From positions 434,001-498,000 of the forward strand of contig NZ_NEVL01000002.1 of the NCBI RefSeq assembly GCF_002261335.1: a stretch of DNA of 64,000 nt, given 5' to 3'. The notes under the pieces are model-generated. The model made no database searches, was not told the origin of the DNA, and saw only the letters and a list, made by a program, of their open reading frames with translations. Each line of letters starts with the position of its first letter. The stretch's first letter is position 1. This document shows positions 40,566 through 48,823 of this stretch, in pieces. The stretch comes from Bordetella genomosp. 1 (GTDB lineage Bacteria; Pseudomonadota; Gammaproteobacteria; Burkholderiales; Burkholderiaceae_B). The translations under genes and the position numbers were made by a program.

Positions 40566-42344
40566 GTGGTCGCTGTCAAGAAATCTTTGCCGCGCCGCCA
40601 GTTTGATGTGGTGGTCGTTGGCGCCGGCGGTGCCGGCATGCGCTGTTCGCTGCAACTGGCCCAGGCGGGCCTGTCCGTTGCCGTGCTGTCGAAAGTGTTC
40701 CCCACCCGCTCGCACACCGTTGCGGCGCAGGGCGGCGTGAGCGCCTCGCTGGGCAACATGAGCGAAGACAACTGGCTCTGGCACATGTACGACACCGTCA
40801 AGGGTTCGGACTGGCTGGGCGACCAGGACGCCATCGAATTCATGTGCCGCGAGGCCCCGAATGCCGTGTACGAACTCGAGCATTTCGGCATGCCTTTCGA
40901 CCGCAACCCCGACGGCACGATCTATCAGCGTCCGTTCGGTGGACACACCGCGAATTTCGGTGAAAAGCCCGTCCAGCGCGCCTGTGCCGCGGCCGACCGT
41001 ACCGGTCACGCCCTGCTGCACACGCTCTACCAGCGCAACGTCGCGTCGCGCACCCAGTTCTTCGTCGAGTGGATGGCCCTCGACCTCCTGCGCAACGAAG
41101 CCGGCGACGTGCTGGGCGTGACCGCGCTGGAAATGGAAACCGGCGAGATCTACATCCTCGAAGCCAAGACCACGGTGCTGGCCACCGGTGGCGCGGGCCG
41201 CATCTGGGCCGCTTCCACCAACGCCTTCATCAACACCGGCGACGGCCTCGGCATGGCCGCCCGCGCGGGCATCCCGCTGCAGGACATGGAATTCTGGCAA
41301 TTCCACCCCACCGGCGTGGCCGGTGCCGGCGTGCTGATCACCGAAGGCGTGCGTGGCGAAGGCGGCATCCTGCTCAACAAGGATGGCGAACGCTTCATGG
41401 AGCGCTATGCGCCCACGCTGAAGGATCTGGCGCCGCGTGACTTCGTGTCGCGCTCGATGGACCAGGAAATCAAGGAAGGCCGTGGCTGCGGTCCTGACGG
41501 CAGCTACGTGGTGCTCAAGCTCGACCACCTCGGCGCCGACGTCATCAACAAGCGTCTGCCCTCGATCCGCGAAATCGCGATCAAGTTCGGCAACGTCGAC
41601 CCGATCAAGGAACCGATCCCGGTCGTGCCGACGATCCACTACCAGATGGGCGGCATTCCGGCCAACTATCACGGCCAGGTGCTCGAGCGCGTCAACGGCG
41701 AAAACAAGGTCATCAATGGCCTGTACGCCGTCGGCGAATGCGCGGCGGTGTCGGTCCACGGCGCCAACCGCCTGGGCACGAACTCGCTGCTCGACCTGAT
41801 CGTGTTCGGTCGCGCCACCGGCAACCACATCGTCAACTCGCACCCCGAGCGCCAGCACGCGCACCAGCCGATGTCGCAGGAGTCTGTCGACGCCTCGCTG
41901 GCCCGTGTCGACAAGCTCGAATCGCGCACCTCGGGCGAGAAGACCCAGGACGTGGCCAACGCGATCCGCGTCTCGATGCAGCGTCACTGCGGCGTGTTCC
42001 GCACGATCGACCTGCTCAACGAAGGCGTGACGCAGATCGAAGACCTGGCCAAGACCGCCGAACACATCTACTTCAAGGATAAGTCGAAGGTGTTCAACAC
42101 GGCTCGCGTCGAAGCGCTGGAGCTGGCCAACATGACCGAAGTGGCCCGCGCCACCATCAAGTCGGCCGCCAATCGCACCGAAAGCCGTGGCGCCCACGCG
42201 CTCGACGATCACCCGAACCGTGACGACGTGAACTGGCTCAAGCACACGCTCTGGTACTCCGAAGGCAGCCGCCTGGATTACAAGCCGGTGCAGATGCAGC
42301 CCCTCACGGTCGAGTCCGTCCCGCCCAAGGCCCGTACTTTCTAA
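40566..42344 (+). CDS. sdhA: Succinate dehydrogenase flavoprotein subunit
   Basis: The 592-residue catalytic subunit oxidising succinate to fumarate with covalent FAD. It starts with GTG. The FAD site is VVVGAGGAGMRCSLQ; the FAD-linking His is His50 in TRSHTVAAQGG; and the dicarboxylate-binding HPTGVAGAGVLITEGVRGEGG is intact. The C-terminal region ends VPPKARTF. The position between sdhD and sdhB is canonical, and the SdhE flavinylation factor is encoded downstream. Confidence 0.98.
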   Translation: MVAVKKSLPRRQFDVVVVGAGGAGMRCSLQLAQAGLSVAVLSKVFPTRSHTVAAQGGVSASLGNMSEDNWLWHMYDTVKGSDWLGDQDAIEFMCREAPNAVYELEHFGMPFDRNPDGTIYQRPFGGHTANFGEKPVQRACAAADRTGHALLHTLYQRNVASRTQFFVEWMALDLLRNEAGDVLGVTALEMETGEIYILEAKTTVLATGGAGRIWAASTNAFINTGDGLGMAARAGIPLQDMEFWQFHPTGVAGAGVLITEGVRGEGGILLNKDGERFMERYAPTLKDLAPRDFVSRSMDQEIKEGRGCGPDGSYVVLKLDHLGADVINKRLPSIREIAIKFGNVDPIKEPIPVVPTIHYQMGGIPANYHGQVLERVNGENKVINGLYAVGECAAVSVHGANRLGTNSLLDLIVFGRATGNHIVNSHPERQHAHQPMSQESVDASLARVDKLESRTSGEKTQDVANAIRVSMQRHCGVFRTIDLLNEGVTQIEDLAKTAEHIYFKDKSKVFNTARVEALELANMTEVARATIKSAANRTESRGAHALDDHPNRDDVNWLKHTLWYSEGSRLDYKPVQMQPLTVESVPPKARTF

Positions 42345-42356
42345 GCAGGATCTGGC

Positions 42357-43073
42357 ATGAGCTCCAAACGAATCGTTAAATTCGAAATCTACCGCTACGA
42401 TCCCGACAAGGACGAGCGTCCGTACATGCAGAAGCTGGAAGTCGAACTCCAGCCGACCGACAAGATGCTGCTCGATGCGCTGGTGCGCATCAAGAACGAC
42501 GTCGACGACAGCCTGGCGCTGCGCCGGTCGTGCCGTGAAGGCGTGTGCGGTTCCGATGCCATGAACATCAATGGCAAGAACGGCCTGGCCTGCACGACCA
42601 ACCTGCGCGAGCTGAAGGAACCGATCGTTCTGAAGCCGCTGCCCGGTCTGCCCGTGATCCGCGACCTGATCGTGGACATGACGCACTTCTTCAACCAGTA
42701 CCACTCGGTCAGCCCGTACCTCATCAACGACACGCCGCCGCCCGAGCGCGAGCGTCTGCAGTCGCCCGAGGCACGCGAAGAGCTGGACGGTCTGTACGAG
42801 TGCATTCTGTGCGCCTGCTGCTCGACCTCCTGCCCGTCGTTCTGGTGGAACCCGGACAAGTTCGTCGGCCCCGCCGGCCTGCTGCAGGCCTACCGCTTCA
42901 TCGCCGACAGCCGCGACGAAGCCACCGGCCGCCGTCTGGACAATCTGGAAGATCCGTACCGTCTGTTCCGTTGCCACACCATCATGAACTGCGTCGACGT
43001 CTGTCCCAAGGGGCTCAACCCGACGAAGGCGATCGGCAAGATCAAGGAACTGATGGTCCGTCGTACGGTCTAG
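42357..43073 (+). CDS. sdhB: Succinate dehydrogenase iron-sulfur subunit
   Basis: The 238-residue electron-transfer subunit with three clusters. [2Fe-2S] ligands are Cys59, Cys64, Asp67 and Cys79 ([12 protein letters not shown] ... LACT), with Asp in the third position as in Escherichia coli. The [4Fe-4S] and [3Fe-4S] ligands are in [12 protein letters not shown] (149-160) and [14 protein letters not shown]. The spacing of 12 bases to sdhA fits one operon. Confidence 0.98.
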   Translation: MSSKRIVKFEIYRYDPDKDERPYMQKLEVELQPTDKMLLDALVRIKNDVDDSLALRRSCREGVCGSDAMNINGKNGLACTTNLRELKEPIVLKPLPGLPVIRDLIVDMTHFFNQYHSVSPYLINDTPPPERERLQSPEAREELDGLYECILCACCSTSCPSFWWNPDKFVGPAGLLQAYRFIADSRDEATGRRLDNLEDPYRLFRCHTIMNCVDVCPKGLNPTKAIGKIKELMVRRTV

Positions 43074-43098
43074 TGTTAGTACTTGGCAAGGCATTGAA

Positions 43099-43359
43099 AT
43101 GAGCAGGCTTACCGAATTGGAACGGGCGCGGTTGCGCTGGCGAGCGCGCCGCGGCCTGCTCGAAAATGACCTGATCATCACCCGGTATCTGGATCAATAC
43201 GAGACCCAGCTGACCGATGAAGACGTAACGGCACTGACGCAGCTCTTCGAGCTCGGAGACAACGATCTGCTCGACCTGCTGCTGGCCCGGAAGGAGCTCG
43301 AAGGGGACCTGGACACCCCTCGGCTCCGGACCATCATCAGCCGCATGCGTGAGCTCTGA
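43099..43359 (+). CDS. sdhE: SdhE, FAD assembly factor for succinate dehydrogenase
   Basis: An 86-residue helical protein that attaches FAD to SdhA. The functional motif RGLLENDLI (the RGxxE core) is at residues 18-26 and the acidic face [18 protein letters not shown] follows, both typical. It sits 25 bases after sdhB, between sdhB and gltA, as in many betaproteobacteria. Confidence 0.95.
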   Translation: MSRLTELERARLRWRARRGLLENDLIITRYLDQYETQLTDEDVTALTQLFELGDNDLLDLLLARKELEGDLDTPRLRTIISRMREL

Positions 43360-43379
43360 TTTATTGTGAGGAAACAGCG

Positions 43380-44684
43380 ATGAACCTGTCTGACAAAAAA
43401 GCCACTCTATCCCTCTCGGATGGCAGCGCACCTATTGAACTCCCGGTGTACAAGGGCACGGTTGGCCCGGATGTGATCGACATCCGCAAGCTGTATGGCC
43501 AGACGGGCATGTTCACGTATGACCCCGGCTTCATGTCGACCGCCGCCACGGCGTCGGGCATCACCTACATCGATGGCGACAAGGGCGAACTGCTGTATCG
43601 CGGCTACCCCATCGAACAGCTGGCGGTGAACTGCGACTTCCTCGACATCTGCTACCTGATCCTCAACGGCGAACTGCCCGACGACGGCCAGAAGACGGAT
43701 TTCGATTCGCAGGTCACGCACCACACGATGGTGAATGAACAGCTGCACTTCTTCCTGCGCGGTTTCCGTCGCGATGCGCACCCGATGGCCGTCCTGACGG
43801 GCCTGGTGGGCGCGCTGTCGGCCTTCTACCACGACTCGACCGACATCACGAACGCCCAGCACCGTCACGTCTCGGCGATCCGCCTGATCGCCAAGATGCC
43901 GACCCTGGTCGCGATGGCGTACAAGTACTCGCAAGGCCAGCCGTTCATCTATCCGCAGAACGACCTGTCGTACACCGGCAACTTCCTGCGCATGATGTTC
44001 GCGACCCCGTGCGAAGAGTACAAGGTCAACGAAGTCGTCGAGCGCGCGCTCGACCGCATCTTCATCCTGCACGCCGATCACGAGCAGAACGCCTCCACCT
44101 CGACCGTGCGTCTGTGCGGTTCGTCGGGCACCAACCCGTTTGCCGCCATCGCGGCCGGCGTGGCCTGCCTGTGGGGTCCGGCTCACGGCGGCGCCAACGA
44201 AGCCTGCCTGCAGATGCTCGAAGAGCTGCAGGCCAACGGCGGCGTGGCCAAGGTCGGCGAGTTCATGGAGAAGGTCAAGGACAAGAACTCGGGCGTGCGC
44301 CTGATGGGCTTTGGCCACCGCGTCTACAAGAACTACGACCCGCGCGCCAAGCTGATGCAGGAAACCTGCAAGGAAGTGCTGCAGGCCCTGGGTCTGGAAA
44401 ACGACCCGCTGTTCAAGCTGGCCATGGAACTCGAGCGCATCGCCCTCGAAGACCCGTACTTCGTGCAGCGCAAGCTGTACCCGAACGTGGACTTCTACTC
44501 GGGCATCGTGCAACGCGCCATCGGCATCCCGACCTCGCTGTTCACGGCCATCTTCGCGCTGGCCCGCACGGTGGGCTGGATCGCCCAGTGGAACGAAATG
44601 CTGTCGGATCCCGAGTACAAGATCGGCCGTCCGCGCCAGCTCTACACCGGTTCCGTGTCGCGCGACGTGCCCACCAAGCGCTGA
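43380..44684 (+). CDS. gltA: Citrate synthase (type II)
   Basis: Condenses acetyl-CoA and oxaloacetate. At 434 residues it is the NADH-regulated hexameric type. Catalytic His in [12 protein letters not shown], His in [14 protein letters not shown], and Asp in [10 protein letters not shown] are present. GAGGAA lies 7 bases before the ATG, 20 bases after sdhE, so it is the last gene of the sdh operon; a strong terminator follows. Confidence 0.98.
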   Translation: MNLSDKKATLSLSDGSAPIELPVYKGTVGPDVIDIRKLYGQTGMFTYDPGFMSTAATASGITYIDGDKGELLYRGYPIEQLAVNCDFLDICYLILNGELPDDGQKTDFDSQVTHHTMVNEQLHFFLRGFRRDAHPMAVLTGLVGALSAFYHDSTDITNAQHRHVSAIRLIAKMPTLVAMAYKYSQGQPFIYPQNDLSYTGNFLRMMFATPCEEYKVNEVVERALDRIFILHADHEQNASTSTVRLCGSSGTNPFAAIAAGVACLWGPAHGGANEACLQMLEELQANGGVAKVGEFMEKVKDKNSGVRLMGFGHRVYKNYDPRAKLMQETCKEVLQALGLENDPLFKLAMELERIALEDPYFVQRKLYPNVDFYSGIVQRAIGIPTSLFTAIFALARTVGWIAQWNEMLSDPEYKIGRPRQLYTGSVSRDVPTKR

Positions 44685-44711
44685 GCACACGCGTCACGCC
44701 GTACTGGCAAC

Positions 44712-44745
44712 AAAAAACCCCGGAGGGAGACCTCCGGGGTTTTTT
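44712..44745. terminator. Bidirectional intrinsic terminator after gltA
   Basis: A 15-bp perfect stem, AAAAAACCCCGGAGG with a GAGA loop and its complement ending TTTTTT. It ends the sdh-gltA operon from the left and the EcsC-family operon from the right. Confidence 0.93.
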
Positions 44746-44796
44746 GTTGGCGCCGGGAGGATGCCGCGCTGCGCCCGTCCCTGGCCTCGCCGCGCG

Positions 44797-45651
44797 TCAG
44801 TCTGCGGCGACACGGGCGAGGACGTCCTGGTAGGCCGCCCGCACCGCCGCTTCGCCGTACTTCTGTTCGAGCCGCTTGATGGTGAAGTGGCCGCGCGCCA
44901 TGTCCTGGTAATGGCTGATGAAAAGCGCATTGATGGCCGCGCCGCTGACGGCGCCCACCACCGGCGCGGCCTGCGCGGCGATCTTTTCGGTGATGTTGAT
45001 GCCGAAGCGCTGCGCCACCACCTCGATGGTCTTGGCGAGCCAGGTGCCGGCCTGCTTGGGCGAGCCGAAATGCGCGGCGACCTTGCCCGCGGAGTGCTTG
45101 GTGGCCACCTCGGCCAGCGCCTTGGCGGTTTCCTTGGCCACCTCGTTGAACGCGGTGCGCAGCGCGTAGTAGGCCGATTCGGCGGCGTCATCGTCTTTCG
45201 AGTTGCCGCCCATCGCGAACACCTGCACGCATTCGCGCTGGATATCCGGATCGGCGAGCGAGAAGCCTTCGCTGCGGGCGATGTCGGCCACCGAGCGCAT
45301 CATGATGGTGGTGGAGAAGGGCAGCTCGACCAGCGTGCCGGTGAGGCCGAAGAAGCCGCCGGCGGCGCCGGTGAGCGCGGCGGCCGCGCCGTGGCTGCGG
45401 TTGCGCGGCGCGACGGTGCCGGTCTTGCCGTTGAAGGTGCGCAGCGCCGCCGACACCGACTTGTGCAGCGCCGCGTGCACCGCGTCCTGGATGCGCGACG
45501 AGGCCGCGCGCGGCAGCTTGCTGATGGCCCATTCGATGGGCGAGCCGATCAGGTTCGACAGGCGGATCGTGAGGGACGGCGACTCCAGCCGCGCCACGGC
45601 GGCCTTGAGCGCGGCCAGGTCCTGCGGGTCGTCGTGGATCGAGAGCGTCAT
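44797..45651 (-). CDS. EcsC family protein
   Basis: A 284-residue protein matching the EcsC family (named after a Bacillus protein of unknown biochemical role). It has Gly/Ala-rich, partly hydrophobic stretches, ALTGAAGGFFGLTGTLVELPFSTTIMMRSVADIA (about 90-125) and AAPVVGAVSGAAINALFISHYQDMARGHFTIKRLE (about 230-265), that are the family core and might associate with membranes. It lies 10 bases after the DUF2214 gene and likely shares its transcript. No enzymatic motif is visible. Confidence 0.8.
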   Translation of the reverse strand: MTLSIHDDPQDLAALKAAVARLESPSLTIRLSNLIGSPIEWAISKLPRAASSRIQDAVHAALHKSVSAALRTFNGKTGTVAPRNRSHGAAAALTGAAGGFFGLTGTLVELPFSTTIMMRSVADIARSEGFSLADPDIQRECVQVFAMGGNSKDDDAAESAYYALRTAFNEVAKETAKALAEVATKHSAGKVAAHFGSPKQAGTWLAKTIEVVAQRFGINITEKIAAQAAPVVGAVSGAAINALFISHYQDMARGHFTIKRLEQKYGEAAVRAAYQDVLARVAAD

Positions 45652-45661
45652 GCGGGGTCCT

Positions 45662-46114
45662 TCAAAGCCCGATGCCGCGCGCCATCAGCGTGGCGAACAG
45701 CGGCAGCAGTATCAACAGGTGCGACGACAGCATGACCCAGCGGCGTGCACGCCGGATCTCGGCGTCGTCGGGCACGAAGCCCGGCAGCCTGGCCGCCTGG
45801 CGCTTCCAGCGCAGAAACGCGAGCGTGGGCGGGATCGAACAGAGCCCGATAACGACGAACAGCGCGATCTTGGCGTGGAACCAGGGGTTGGGCATCAGGA
45901 AGGCGACGCCCTTGGCGCCCAGCATGAGCCGTGCCAGGCCGGTGGCCAGCACCAGCACCGCCGACACCAGGTAGAGCCGGTCGTACAGGGCCAGCCGGCC
46001 CACGGTCTGGGCGCTCAGGCCGGGGCGCAGCAGCACCGCCTCCGCGGTGAGCACCACGATCAGGAAGAAAATGGCCAGGAAGTGGGCCCAGGCCAGCAGC
46101 GCGTCGAGCACCAT
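45662..46114 (-). CDS. DUF2214 family membrane protein
   Basis: A 150-residue inner-membrane protein with four hydrophobic helices, near residues 4-25, 45-62, 83-103 and 126-145. The DUF2214 hallmarks are a His in the first helix (LAWAHFLAIFFLIVVLTAEAVLL), the central YDRLYLVSAVLVLATGLARL and FHAKIALFVVIGLCSI. The ATG 46114 is the only suitable start; upstream residues are Pro/Arg-rich. It precedes the EcsC-family gene by 10 bases. No function is known to me. Confidence 0.78.
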   Translation of the reverse strand: MVLDALLAWAHFLAIFFLIVVLTAEAVLLRPGLSAQTVGRLALYDRLYLVSAVLVLATGLARLMLGAKGVAFLMPNPWFHAKIALFVVIGLCSIPPTLAFLRWKRQAARLPGFVPDDAEIRRARRWVMLSSHLLILLPLFATLMARGIGL

Positions 46115-46304
46115 GAAGAAAAGTCCGGCAGGGGCCGGCGCGGACTGCGCCAGCGACTTCCTCCCTTTTACCAATTCTGGCGCCCGCGCGTATCGCGCCG
46201 TGCCATGCGCGCGGTCGAAGCCGAGGAAAAATCGGGCAGGGGGCGGCGGCGCGGGCAAGGAAGCGCGGGGCGCGCGGAGGCCTCCCGCTGGCGCGGCCCA
46301 AGAA

Positions 46305-46332
46305 AAAGGGCCTCCCCGAAGGGAGGCCCTTT
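46305..46332 (-). terminator. Intrinsic terminator after maeB
   Basis: A 12-bp perfect stem (AAAGGGCCTCCC, four-base loop, complement) 20 bases after the maeB stop; the minus strand continues CCCTTTTTCTT. Confidence 0.85.
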
Positions 46333-46351
46333 GCCGTGATCGCCGGGGCGA

Positions 46352-48634
46352 TCAGCCTTGCGTGGCTTCCTGCTGCGCATCCACGACGGCGAGGGCCGTC
46401 ATGTTGACGATGCGGCGCACGGTGGCGCTGGTCGTCAGGATGTGCACCGGACGCGCGGCACCCAGCAGGATGGGGCCCATGGCCACACCGTTGCTGCCCG
46501 TCATCTTGAGCATGTTGTAGGTGATGTTGCCGGTGTCGAGGTTCGGCATCACCAGCAGGTTGGCGCGACCCTTGAGCGTGCTGTCGGGGTAGGCCTGCGA
46601 GCGGATCGATTCCGACAGCGCCGAGTCGGCGTGCATTTCGCCGTCGACTTCGAGGTGCGGTGCGCGCTCGGCCACGAGGCGGCGGGCGTGCGCCATCTTG
46701 CGCGACGATTCGGTCGGACGGCTGCCGAAGTTGGAGTGCGACAGCAGCGCGATCTTGGGGACCACGCCAAAGCGCATCATTTCTTCGCCGGCCTGGATCG
46801 TGATGTCGGCGATCTCTTCGGCGCTGGGGTTTTCGTTGACGTGCGTGTCGGTGATGAACAGCGTGTGGTTCGGCAGCATCAGCACGTTGAGCGCACCGTA
46901 GGTCTGGCCGGGCTTCTTGCCGATCACTTCGTCGATGTACTTGAGCTGGTTGTCGTACTTGCTGGCCACGCCGCACAGCAGCGCGTCGGCATCGCCACGA
47001 TGCAGCAGCATCGCGCCGATCAGCGTGTTGTGCTTGCGGATCATCGCCTTGGCGATCGCCGGCGTCACGCCTTCGCGGCCGCGCAGCTCGTAGTAGCCCT
47101 GCCACGTTTCGTTGAAGCGGGCGTCGTCTTCGGGATCGACGATCTCGATGTTCTGGCCGGCGATCAGGCGCAGGCCGAACTTCTTGACGCGCATCTCGAT
47201 CACGGACGGACGGCCCACCAGGATCGGGAGCGCGAGCTTCTCGTCGACCACCACCTGCACGGCACGCAGCACGCGCTCGTCTTCGCCGTCGGCGTAGACC
47301 ACGCGCTTGGGCGCCTTCTGGGCTTCCTGGAACAGCGGCAGCATCAGCTGGCCGGAGTGGTACACGAAGCCCATCAGCTTGCGACGGTAGGCTTCGATGT
47401 CTTCGATCGGGCGCGCGGCCACGCCGGAGTCGGCGGCGGCCTGGGCCACGGCCGGGGCGATCTGCACGATCAGGCGCGGATCGAACGGCTTGGGAATGAT
47501 GTAGTCGGGGCCGAACGACAGCTCTTCGCCGGCGTAGGCGCGGGCCACTTCATCGTTCTGCTCGGCCTGGGCCAGCTCGGCGATGGCCTTCACGCACGCG
47601 AGCTTCATCTCTTCGGTGATGCGGCTGGCGCCGGCATCGAGCGCGCCGCGGAAGATGAACGGGAAGCACAGGACGTTGTTGACCTGGTTCGGGTAGTCGG
47701 AGCGGCCGGTGGCGATGATGCAGTCGGGGCGGGCGGCCTTGGCGACTTCCGGACGGATTTCCGGCTCGGGGTTGGCCAGCGCCAGGATCAGCGGCTTGAC
47801 CGCCATGGTCTTGACCATGTCGGCGGTCAGGACGCCGGCGGTCGAGCAGCCCAGGAACACGTCGGCGCCATTGACCACGTCGGCCAGCGTGCGCGCGTCG
47901 GTCTTTTGCGCGTAGCGGCGCTTGTTGGGCTCCATGTTTTCGTCGCGACCTTCCCAGATCACGCCGCGCGAGTCCACCACGTAGATGTTTTCGCGCTTGA
48001 TGCCGAGGTCGACCAGCAGATCCAGGCAGGCGATGGCGGCGGCGCCGGCGCCCGAGCAGGCCAGCTTGACCTCGCCCATTTCCTTGCCCACGACCTTCAG
48101 GCCGTTGAGGATGGCGGCCGACGAGATGATGGCGGTGCCGTGCTGGTCATCGTGGAAGACGGGGATCTTCATGCGCTCGCGCAGCTTCTTCTCGATGTAG
48201 AAGCACTCGGGCGCCTTGATGTCTTCGAGGTTGACGCCGCCCAGCGTGGGCTCCAGCGCCGCGATGATGTCGACCAGCTTGTCGGGGTCGTTCTCGGCCA
48301 GTTCGATGTCGAACACGTCGATGCCGGCGAACTTCTTGAACAGGCAGCCCTTGCCTTCCATCACCGGCTTGGCGGCCAGCGGGCCGATGTTGCCCAGGCC
48401 GAGCACGGCGGTACCGTTGGTGACCACGCCCACCAGATTGGAGCGCGAGGTGTACATGGAGGCGGCGTCGTTGCCCTGGTCGAAGATCGCCATGCACGCG
48501 GCGGCCACGCCGGGCGAGTAGGCCAGCGACAGGTCGTCCTGGTTGGCCAGCGTCTTGGTGGGCGTGACGGAGATTTTGCCGGGGGTGGGATAGGCGTGGT
48601 AATCCAACGCCCGCTTGCTGAGGGTTTCGTCCAT
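46352..48634 (-). CDS. maeB: NADP-dependent malic enzyme with C-terminal phosphotransacetylase-like domain
   Basis: Decarboxylates malate to pyruvate, making NADPH. The 760 residues divide into a malic enzyme half (1-430; [64 protein letters not shown]) and a phosphotransacetylase-related half (about 435-760) which in MaeB proteins is regulatory and binds acetyl-CoA rather than catalysing. Start [10 protein letters not shown] at 48634 matches the family; the longer open frame upstream is not like it. It lies downstream of the E1 gene on the same strand with a 189-base gap and has its own terminator. Confidence 0.96.
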   Translation of the reverse strand: MDETLSKRALDYHAYPTPGKISVTPTKTLANQDDLSLAYSPGVAAACMAIFDQGNDAASMYTSRSNLVGVVTNGTAVLGLGNIGPLAAKPVMEGKGCLFKKFAGIDVFDIELAENDPDKLVDIIAALEPTLGGVNLEDIKAPECFYIEKKLRERMKIPVFHDDQHGTAIISSAAILNGLKVVGKEMGEVKLACSGAGAAAIACLDLLVDLGIKRENIYVVDSRGVIWEGRDENMEPNKRRYAQKTDARTLADVVNGADVFLGCSTAGVLTADMVKTMAVKPLILALANPEPEIRPEVAKAARPDCIIATGRSDYPNQVNNVLCFPFIFRGALDAGASRITEEMKLACVKAIAELAQAEQNDEVARAYAGEELSFGPDYIIPKPFDPRLIVQIAPAVAQAAADSGVAARPIEDIEAYRRKLMGFVYHSGQLMLPLFQEAQKAPKRVVYADGEDERVLRAVQVVVDEKLALPILVGRPSVIEMRVKKFGLRLIAGQNIEIVDPEDDARFNETWQGYYELRGREGVTPAIAKAMIRKHNTLIGAMLLHRGDADALLCGVASKYDNQLKYIDEVIGKKPGQTYGALNVLMLPNHTLFITDTHVNENPSAEEIADITIQAGEEMMRFGVVPKIALLSHSNFGSRPTESSRKMAHARRLVAERAPHLEVDGEMHADSALSESIRSQAYPDSTLKGRANLLVMPNLDTGNITYNMLKMTGSNGVAMGPILLGAARPVHILTTSATVRRIVNMTALAVVDAQQEATQG

Positions 48635-48823
48635 GAGGTACAGCCTTTGCGGCGCTAACTGATAAGCGGGTGAACTGCGGCGAAAGCCGCCGAAAAACGG
48701 GTCACGGAGGGCGCGCGGCGCATGACCGCAGGCCGCGCGCGGCTCGGAACAGGCCAGTATTTCAACACAGAAACCCCGCGCGCGCCCTTGCTGCACTGCA
48801 GCGAAAAGGACGCGCGGCCGGTT

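Noticed and set aside
40053-43181. Open frame of about 1040 codons on the minus strand opposite sdhD, sdhA and sdhB
   Set aside because: Opposite strand of canonical sdh genes, with no recognisable domain.
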